5,708 nt of DNA, from NCBI GenBank assembly GCA_030731175.1, contig JANQUM010000212.1:1-5708 (forward strand), in the 5' to 3' direction. A model generated the notes under the pieces. The model saw nothing but the letters and a program-made list of their open reading frames with translations. It was not told the origin of the DNA and searched no databases. Both the position numbers and the translations under genes were made by a program. Below, one piece after another: positions 1 to 4,718 of this stretch. Each line of letters opens with the position of its first letter. Position 1 is the stretch's first letter. The DNA comes from Spirosomataceae bacterium. GTDB lineage: Bacteria; Bacteroidota; Bacteroidia; Cytophagales; Spirosomataceae.

Positions 1-87
1 GTAACAGAAAAGAGCGGTCGAGGTGGGTGTAGATTTCGGTGGTGGTGATAGATTCATGACCGAGCATTTCCTGCACGGCACGGAGGT
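1..87 (-). pseudogene. Detached 3' fragment of xerD (left copy of the direct repeat)
   Basis: This segment matches 3717-3803, inside the intact xerD, at 86 of 87 positions and in the same orientation. It encodes XerD residues from L262 to L289, including the LGH box histidine (H271) and the catalytic tyrosine (Y280). The match stops abruptly at position 87, inside the codon for D261, and unrelated AT-rich sequence follows. The other end leaves the window, so the fragment may run on to the xerD stop codon. The only difference, A56 against G3772, changes a His codon from CAC to CAT and is silent. Upstream on the minus strand the frame has only a few codons before a TGA and no credible start, so no protein is expected. 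I read it as the original xerD 3' end displaced by an insertion. Confidence 0.85.
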
Positions 88-374
88 TTCTTAATAAATC
101 ATAAACAGGTAGTCAGGCTGATGTTTAAGTAGAAACCATTCGGAGAAGGGCACAAAAGAGTTGTTAAAAGCTACATAAATTTAGGCAAACTATTTATGAG
201 CAACCCCGGTAGCTTTTATAAAATTGAGACCAATAAAAAATTTGCGGGAAAGCCGTGCCATCGTAATAGTATTAATAATAATTTATTATGTAATTGCATC
301 TGTTTAAGGACAGGTAGCATTACGTTAATTCAATTTCTTATCTGGCAGAAATAGAAATTTAATCTCAAAACTTT
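88..374. other. AT-rich leader between the xerD fragment and the acyltransferase gene
   Basis: No recognisable gene is seen in these 287 bases. They hold the nested inverted repeat described separately and an AT-only near-palindrome (arms 275-281 and 283-289 around one central base). A 52-codon plus-strand frame (196-354, ATG to TAG) has four cysteines and no family I recognise. No TAnnTTTG promoter motif is exact here; the closest are one-mismatch forms at 237-244 and just before the GTG at 375. This is probably the island's left-junction sequence and the untranslated region of the acyltransferase gene. Confidence 0.5.
165..218. repeat. Nested inverted repeat / two-tier stem-loop
   Basis: A perfect 10-base arm (165-174, TAAAAGCTAC) pairs with 209-218 (GTAGCTTTTA). 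Directly inside it, ATAAAT (175-180) pairs with ATTTAT (192-197). This leaves an 11-base loop (181-191) and an 11-base one-sided bulge (198-208). The whole could fold as one stem of 16 pairs with a bulge, in DNA or in RNA from either strand. It begins 78 bases inside the left island junction. It could be a recombinase or protein binding site, a leader RNA structure, or a terminator; no long T run follows on the plus strand. Confidence 0.55.
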
Positions 375-1487
375 GTGAAGAAAGAAACATATTTTAAACA
401 ATTAGACGGAATTAGATTTTTAGCAATATTTTTAGTGCTTGTTGATCACTGGTTTGCCGAAAAAATCTTCGTTCCATTGGGTATTTTAGGTGTGACGATG
501 TTCTTCGTTTTGAGTGGTTTCCTAATTACGAGAATACTAATTTTAGCTAAAGTAAAGGACGGCGAGACAAAAAGAAATCATTGGTTTTCGATTAAGCAAT
601 TCATGATTCGCCGGAGTATTAGAATATTCCCTATTTACTTCTTGTCAATTTTCGTTTTATATATTTTGGATGTTCCGCCGGTAAGAGACACCATTATTTG
701 GTGTTTGACATATTCTACTAACATCTACATTGCTCTCAATGAAACTTGGCTTGGTACAATTGATCATTTATGGTCATTAGCTGTGGAAGAACAGTACTAC
801 TTATTATTTCCATATTTAATCCTGTTTTTACCGAGCAAAAATCACAAGGCGGTTTTGTACTTAATGATATTAAGCTCTGTGCTGCTCAGAATCTACTTAT
901 ATATGAATGGGAATGATTGGATGGTGCAATACGTCTTAATGCCAACATGTCTCGATTGTTTTGGATTAGGTGGATTATTAGCGTATTGGCACACAAATGA
1001 AAAAGAGGGTTTCTTCGATAAACTTAAAAATCCAAAATGGATTATATCAAGTGCTACCTTCTTGATCTTATTTATGATTGTTATTCGCTGGATACAAGTA
1101 GAATACAACAGCACCCATCATTTTGGCAACTTAGTGGTTGAAAGATTCGTCTATTCTCTATTTTGCTTTTTCCTTATCGCAGGTGCAGTTTCGGGCTACA
1201 AAGGGATATTAAAGGTAATTCTTGAAAATAAATTTGTAATCTATCTCGGCAAAATAAGTTATGGTTTATACTTGTACCACAATTTTGTTTTCAATTTTTA
1301 CCATACAAAATCAGATAGCCCTGTACTGAAGGTTTTGAGTAAAATTCAAAACTATTTTACCAGCATCACAAGTTCTATATTTTTTGAAGCAAGCTACTAT
1401 TTTATAATCACCTTCATCCTCGCCACTGCCTCATGGTATTTAATTGAAAAGCCCGCAAACAAGTTGAAGAAGTACTTTTCATATTAA
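375..1487 (+). CDS. Acyltransferase-3 family membrane protein (OafA/YrhL-like O-acyltransferase)
   Basis: This is an integral inner-membrane acyltransferase of 370 residues, close to the usual length for the AT3 domain alone. Such proteins move acetyl or other acyl groups onto sugars of O-antigen, capsule or other exported glycans. Family marks are visible in order: LDGIRFLAIF at 10-19 with the R-x10-H motif (R14, H25), MFFVLSGFLITR at 42-53, an RxxR motif (R80, R83) followed by IFPIYF, and HLWSLAVEEQYY at 131-142. About ten hydrophobic segments are spread along the chain, and it ends in a WYLIEKP motif near 354-360. There is no C-terminal SGNH domain. The start is GTG: an in-frame TAA at 360-362 leaves only four codons before it, and the next methionine (M42) would remove R14 and H25. 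No Shine-Dalgarno is seen. It converges with glf across a 76-base gap. The acceptor sugar cannot be told from sequence; nearby glf makes a galactofuranose-containing glycan a reasonable guess. Confidence 0.93.
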   Translation: MKKETYFKQLDGIRFLAIFLVLVDHWFAEKIFVPLGILGVTMFFVLSGFLITRILILAKVKDGETKRNHWFSIKQFMIRRSIRIFPIYFLSIFVLYILDVPPVRDTIIWCLTYSTNIYIALNETWLGTIDHLWSLAVEEQYYLLFPYLILFLPSKNHKAVLYLMILSSVLLRIYLYMNGNDWMVQYVLMPTCLDCFGLGGLLAYWHTNEKEGFFDKLKNPKWIISSATFLILFMIVIRWIQVEYNSTHHFGNLVVERFVYSLFCFFLIAGAVSGYKGILKVILENKFVIYLGKISYGLYLYHNFVFNFYHTKSDSPVLKVLSKIQNYFTSITSSIFFEASYYFIITFILATASWYLIEKPANKLKKYFSY

Positions 1488-1563
1488 CCCACCAATTTCG
1501 CATTATTTGTATAGTACTGCAGGGTTGGTTTTGCACTTTAGCAAACAGACTTTAATACGAACT

Positions 1564-2673
1564 TTAGCAGGTTTCCTCGGTAAATAGCTTTTTGCATTTT
1601 GCCAACGCTGCACCTATTACCTGATGCATATCATAGTATTTGTATTCTGCCAACCTGCCCCCAAAAATGGTGTTGGTTTCTTTCAGCGAAAGGTCTTTAT
1701 ATTTTTTGAACAACTTATTGTTTTTTTCATCATTCATAGGGTAATATGCCTCCATACCCACTTGCCACTCTACCGGATACTCTTTTGTGATTACCGTTTT
1801 CTTTTGGTTTCCAAATTCAAAATGCTTGTGTTCAATAATTCTTGTATATGGAACCTCAGCTTCAGTATAATTCACGACTGCATTTCCCTGATAGTTGTCA
1901 GTATCGAGTATTTCATTTTCAAATTGGAGACTTCTGTATTCCAATTTTCCGTATTTAAACCCATAGTACTCGTCAATATTTCCCGTAAACACAATTTTAG
2001 AAGCAAGCGTCGACAATTCATCCCTTTCCTTAAAAAAATCCACATTTGTTCTTATGTCAATTCCTTCTAAAAGTTTTTCTGTAATTTTATTATACCCACC
2101 TATCGGAATCCCTTGATATTTATCATTGAAATAGTTATTGTCGTAAGTGAATCTAAGTGGCAACCTTTTAATAATAAACGCCGGTAATTCTGTTGCTTTT
2201 CTTCCCCATTGTTTTTCGGTATAGCCCTTTATCAACTTATGATAAATATCAGTACCCACTAGCGAAATAGCTTGTTCTTCGAGATTAGAAGGGTTTGTAA
2301 TTCCACTCTCTTTTACTTGCTTTTCAATTATTGCAATTGCTTCATCGGGAGTTTTAATATCCCATAGCTTGTGAAACGTATTCATATTGAAGGGCAAATT
2401 ATATAATTGACCTTCAAAAATTGCTAGTGGTGAATTCGTGTACCTATTAAACTCTACTAAATTATTTACGTAATCCCATATCATTTTATCATTCGTATGA
2501 AAAATATGGGCCCCGTACTTATGTACATTTATCCCTTCTATCTGCTCATTGTAAATATTCCCACCAGTGTGGTTTCTTCGATCAATAACCAGGCACTTCT
2601 TTCCTTTTTTCTTTGCTTCGTGAGCAAAAACAGCACCATAAAGACCCGCCCCCACAATTAAAAAATCATACAT
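1564..2673 (-). CDS. glf: UDP-galactopyranose mutase
   Basis: This flavoenzyme (FAD, reduced form active) interconverts UDP-galactopyranose and UDP-galactofuranose in the cytoplasm, supplying Galf for surface glycans. The 369 residues are the normal length for the bacterial enzyme. The N-terminal dinucleotide-binding motif is VGAGLYGA (7-14), with an acidic strand end at VIDRR (29-33). GGNIYNE (37-43) and KYGAHIFHTND (52-62) are typical of the family. EKQWGR (153-158) carries the tryptophan expected to stack on the uridine, and LPLRFTYDNNYF (171-182) carries R174. The two arginines that hold the diphosphate appear as R278 (YTRIIEH) and R340 (GGRLAEYKYYDM). All key residues seem present, so it should be active. 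The ATG at 2673 sits right before the FAD motif, so the start is secure. It is transcribed against both neighbours: convergent with the acyltransferase gene and divergent from the glycosyltransferase gene across 191 bases. It is therefore not in an operon with either. Confidence 0.96.
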   Translation of the reverse strand: MYDFLIVGAGLYGAVFAHEAKKKGKKCLVIDRRNHTGGNIYNEQIEGINVHKYGAHIFHTNDKMIWDYVNNLVEFNRYTNSPLAIFEGQLYNLPFNMNTFHKLWDIKTPDEAIAIIEKQVKESGITNPSNLEEQAISLVGTDIYHKLIKGYTEKQWGRKATELPAFIIKRLPLRFTYDNNYFNDKYQGIPIGGYNKITEKLLEGIDIRTNVDFFKERDELSTLASKIVFTGNIDEYYGFKYGKLEYRSLQFENEILDTDNYQGNAVVNYTEAEVPYTRIIEHKHFEFGNQKKTVITKEYPVEWQVGMEAYYPMNDEKNNKLFKKYKDLSLKETNTIFGGRLAEYKYYDMHQVIGAALAKCKKLFTEETC

Positions 2674-2786
2674 CGCTTCTATTTTTTATTTGATGTCAAA
2701 TCATTAGAATAACCACTATAATTATCTACTAGCGAAGAAATTGAACTAATGCAGCTGTTAACCTACCCATTACACTTAATTTCTTT

Positions 2787-2794
2787 TACCTTTG
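2787..2794 (+). promoter_or_regulatory. Candidate Bacteroidota -7 promoter element for the glycosyltransferase gene
   Basis: TACCTTTG matches the Bacteroidota sigma-A -7 consensus TAnnTTTG exactly. It lies about 70 bases before the glycosyltransferase ATG, in the divergent region shared with glf. No good -33 TTG element is found at the usual 19-21 base spacing, so the call rests on this box alone. No equally good box was found for glf on the other strand. Confidence 0.4.
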
Positions 2795-2864
2795 CCTCGT
2801 AAAGGTATGAATTCAAAGAAGAAATTGTCAACTTTGCCAAAAGATACTTAAAGTAAAAAGATAT

Positions 2865-3605
2865 ATGAGCATTGATTTAGTGTTGGTAATGCCCGCTTAT
2901 AATGAAGAAGAATGTATTGAAGAAGTTATTAAAACGTGGCTAAGTTTCCTTCAGGGTGATTTAAATCACATTCAAACAAAATTAATTGTTGTTAACGACG
3001 GATCCAAAGATAAAACAGGAGCAATTTTGGATAATCTTAAGGATAAAAATCCGGATTTAATTGTGTACCACAGAGAGAATGGTGGTCATGGTAATGCGGT
3101 TTTTTTTGGGTATCAACAAGCTGTAGAATTAAATGCGGAGTATATCTTTCAGGTAGATTCCGACAATCAATTTGTAGCAAAGGACTTGCTCAAGCTCTGG
3201 GCAAAAAGAAATGAATCCGACTTTATTTTGGGTTTTAGACAAGTGAGGAATGACGCTCCATTTAGGCTACTTATCACAAGAATATTAAAATACAGTATAT
3301 TTTTAATCTATGGAACATACATCCATGATTCAAATGTACCGTTTAGATTGATCGAGGCTAATTTTTTAAAGAAAATGCTTTCACAATTGCCCAAACCTAC
3401 GCCATTTGCTCCAAATATTTTTTTATCCATCATGGCAAAAAAAGCGGGGAAAAACTTATTTGACATTCCAATTACCCACCAAGAAAGAGATACAGGCGAA
3501 GTGTCGATAAGAAAAATGAAGCTTCTAAAGGTATGTTGGCAATCCTTCAAAGACATTTTGAATTTCAGGATTGAGCTAAACAATATAATCAAGTACCTGA
3601 AATAG
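2865..3605 (+). CDS. Family 2 glycosyltransferase (polyprenyl-phosphate sugar transferase type)
   Basis: This is a cytoplasmic or membrane-peripheral GT-A fold glycosyltransferase of 246 residues, most like the dolichyl/polyprenyl-phosphate mannosyl- or glucosyltransferase branch of GT2. Visible motifs are MPAYNEEE (9-16) at the nucleotide-binding strand, VVNDGSKDKT (42-51) with D45, ENGGHGNAV (71-79), and the metal-binding DSD (98-100) in QVDSDNQF. SNVPFRL (156-162) and THQERDTGE (204-212) follow; both are typical of DPM1-like enzymes. The chain ends about 35 residues after the last motif, and there is no C-terminal pair of membrane helices of the GtrB type; only 135-153 is moderately hydrophobic. 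The ATG at 2865 begins directly before the first strand. Only a weak purine stretch precedes it, with no clear ribosome binding site. It may charge a lipid carrier or extend a glycan. The donor sugar is unknown; UDP-Galf from Glf is possible, but this is not a recognisable galactofuranosyltransferase subfamily. Confidence 0.88.
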   Translation: MSIDLVLVMPAYNEEECIEEVIKTWLSFLQGDLNHIQTKLIVVNDGSKDKTGAILDNLKDKNPDLIVYHRENGGHGNAVFFGYQQAVELNAEYIFQVDSDNQFVAKDLLKLWAKRNESDFILGFRQVRNDAPFRLLITRILKYSIFLIYGTYIHDSNVPFRLIEANFLKKMLSQLPKPTPFAPNIFLSIMAKKAGKNLFDIPITHQERDTGEVSIRKMKLLKVCWQSFKDILNFRIELNNIIKYLK

Positions 3606-3620
3606 TGTAACTCTAAGGTC

Positions 3621-3652
3621 TGCGTTGAATTTAAAAAGGTGTTTTTGACGCA
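3621..3652 (+). terminator. Weak stem-loop after the glycosyltransferase gene
   Basis: TGCGT (3621-3625) pairs with ACGCA (3648-3652), and AAAAA (3633-3637) pairs with TTTTT (3642-3646) around the loop GGTG. An uneven internal loop separates the two short stems. It starts 15 bases after the stop codon, where a terminator would be expected, but the stem is weak and an A run rather than a T run follows on the plus strand. On the minus strand it lies just past the xerD stop codon, and the run there is T-rich, so it might serve xerD instead. Confidence 0.25.
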
Positions 3653-3684
3653 ACAAAAAACAATACTATTGCAAGTAATATGCC

Positions 3685-4584
3685 TCACCCCCGCGGATGA
3701 AACTGCTGCAAGGTTTGTAACAGAAAAGAGCGGTCGAGGTGGGTGTAGATTTCGGTGGTGGTGATAGATTCGTGACCGAGCATTTCCTGCACGGCACGGA
3801 GGTCGGCACCGCCTTCAATGAGGTGCGTAGCAAAGCTGTGCCGGAACGTGTGCGGCGAGATATTTTTCGTGATTCCCGCCCGGGCGGCAGCATCTTTGAT
3901 AATCATAAAGATCATCACGCGGGTGAGTTTTCTGCCCCGTCGGTTAAGGAAAATGTAATCTTCGTGGCCTTCTTCAATCACGCCAAAATTCCGTACGTTT
4001 TCGAGGTAAATTTTCGTGTATTTGATGGCATCCCGCCCAATCGGTACGAGCCGCACTTTACTTCCTTTACCAAACACCCGCACAAATCCAATGTCGAAAT
4101 AGCAGTTGGTTTGTTGCAAATTCACGAGTTCTGAAACCCGCAAACCGCAACTGTACAAAACTTCAATAATCGCTCGGTTACGAGTTCCTTCGGGCGTTGA
4201 AACATCAATATTTTCGAGCAGTAATTCTATTTCGGGAAAACTGAGCGTATCGGGTAATTTACGGTTGGTTTTCGGAGCGTCGAGTTGTTCCGTTGGGTCG
4301 GTATTGATGAGGTTTTCTAACGCCAAAAACTGGTAAAATGCCTTGATTCCAGAAAGAATTCGGGCTTGAGAGTTCGGAACGAGTTCTAAATCATTCAAAT
4401 ATTGCAGGAAGTCCCGCAGCGTATGTTCGGTCATTTTCTCCGGCTCAACTACTCGTTCAAGCCGGGAAACGTAATTGTGTAATTTCTCAATATCCCGCAC
4501 GTAGGCTTCCACAGAATTATCCGACATCCCACGTTCTAATTGCAGGTAGTTCTTAAAATTCTTGATGTAGATTTGCCAGTTCAT
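3685..4584 (-). CDS. xerD: Tyrosine recombinase XerD (chromosome dimer resolution)
   Basis: This site-specific tyrosine recombinase would act with XerC at dif to resolve chromosome dimers, in concert with FtsK. The 299 residues are the normal length. The N-terminal SAM-like DNA-binding domain covers about 1-90, with LERGMSDNSVEAY at 17-29. The catalytic domain covers about 110-299 with a full set of active-site residues: R149 (SCGLRVSEL), K173 (FGKGSK), H245 and R248 (PHTFRHSFATHL), H271 (MLGHESITTT) and the nucleophile Y280 (EIYTHLD). The ATG at 4584 starts the usual MNWxxYIKNF opening, and AGGGG lies just upstream. It is in the same direction as the dehydrogenase-MaoC gene, 134 bases away, with palindromes between. 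Its codons from L262 onward exist again at 1-87, so its 3' end may have been supplied by the inserted island while keeping the protein intact. A XerD-like phage or transposon integrase is less likely, given the canonical length and resident-looking context. XerC is the main alternative name. Confidence 0.9.
   Translation of the reverse strand: MNWQIYIKNFKNYLQLERGMSDNSVEAYVRDIEKLHNYVSRLERVVEPEKMTEHTLRDFLQYLNDLELVPNSQARILSGIKAFYQFLALENLINTDPTEQLDAPKTNRKLPDTLSFPEIELLLENIDVSTPEGTRNRAIIEVLYSCGLRVSELVNLQQTNCYFDIGFVRVFGKGSKVRLVPIGRDAIKYTKIYLENVRNFGVIEEGHEDYIFLNRRGRKLTRVMIFMIIKDAAARAGITKNISPHTFRHSFATHLIEGGADLRAVQEMLGHESITTTEIYTHLDRSFLLQTLQQFHPRG
3717..3803 (-). repeat. Right copy of the xerD 3'-end direct repeat
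   Basis: This is the in-gene partner of the fragment at 1-87, offset by 3716 bases with no gaps and one silent mismatch. It lies wholly within the xerD coding sequence. The repeat limit on the xerD 5' side is sharp, at 3803. The limit on the other side cannot be seen because the left copy is cut by the window edge. Two same-orientation copies of a gene's 3' end, one attached to the whole gene and one alone at the far side of foreign-looking DNA, resemble attL and attR of an integrated island. Confidence 0.85.
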
Positions 4585-4592
4585 GCCCCTAA

Positions 4593-4604
4593 CCCCTTAA
4601 GGGG
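4593..4604. repeat. Palindrome CCCCTTAAGGGG just upstream of xerD
   Basis: This perfect 12-base palindrome ends eight bases before the xerD start codon. On the plus strand it is followed by AACTTTTTG, giving a terminator-like look in the direction away from xerD; on the minus strand it lies in the xerD leader next to AGGGG. I recall similar CCCCTnAAGGGG sequences as scattered intergenic repeats in Bacteroidota genomes; this is memory, not a search. It may be a REP-like element or a leader hairpin that affects xerD translation. Confidence 0.5.
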
Positions 4605-4665
4605 AACTTTTTGTTTGGTCAATTTCCTTGTTCGTAATTAGTAGTTAGCTTGAGTTGCCCGTGCC

Positions 4666-4704
4666 GTTCGACTTTGTCGAACAAGCAAGCTCCCCTTCAG
4701 GAGC
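4666..4704. repeat. Two adjacent small hairpins between the dehydrogenase-MaoC gene and xerD
   Basis: GTTCGAC (4666-4672) and GTCGAAC (4676-4682) form a perfect 7-pair stem with a TTT loop. GCTCC (4689-4693) and GGAGC (4700-4704) form a second 5-pair stem with a 6-base loop. They begin 14 bases past the stop codon of the minus-strand gene ending at 4719, where a terminator would fall, but no T run follows on that strand. REP-like intergenic repeats or processing structures are the alternatives. Confidence 0.4.
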
Positions 4705-4718
4705 GGACGGGCTGGTTT

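Larger units (their letters stand above)
88..3684. mobile_element. Putative glycan-gene island inserted at the xerD 3' end
   Basis: About 3.6 kb lies between the two xerD 3'-end copies. It holds an acyltransferase, glf and a glycosyltransferase in alternating orientations. Sampled rows are AT-rich (19 of 60 G+C at 2101-2160, 23 of 60 at 901-960) compared with xerD (35 of 60 at 3841-3900); the dehydrogenase-MaoC gene varies between rows (21 to 29 of 60). No integrase, transposase or mobilisation gene is present inside. The boundary at 88 is seen directly. The right boundary is placed at the xerD stop codon only for convenience and could lie anywhere left of 3717. A segmental duplication, or capture by homologous recombination anchored in xerD, would leave a similar picture. 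Confidence 0.55.

Noticed and set aside
114..125. A 12-base match CAGGCTGATGTT shared with 5107-5118
   Set aside because: About one exact 12-mer pair is expected by chance in a window this long, and the second copy is inside the MaoC-fusion coding sequence.
275..289. AT-only near-palindrome as an origin or att core
   Set aside because: Simple AT-rich sequence of this length gives such palindromes readily; nothing else supports an origin or core site.
1530..1545. Small hairpin TTTGC/GCAAA between the convergent acyltransferase and glf genes as a bidirectional terminator
   Set aside because: The stem has only five pairs and no T run follows in either direction; a terminator here is likely but cannot be shown.
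1535..1569. Direct 9-base repeat ACTTTAGCA (1535-1543 and 1561-1569)
   Set aside because: It is short, AT-rich and overlaps the glf stop codon; no mechanism or further copies.
1624..2070. Plus-strand open frame of 148 codons opposite glf
   Set aside because: It is a shadow of the glf coding sequence, with low-complexity phenylalanine-rich translation.
3739..4134. Plus-strand open frame of 131 codons opposite xerD
   Set aside because: It is antisense to a gene with a complete tyrosine-recombinase active site, and its translation matches no family I know.
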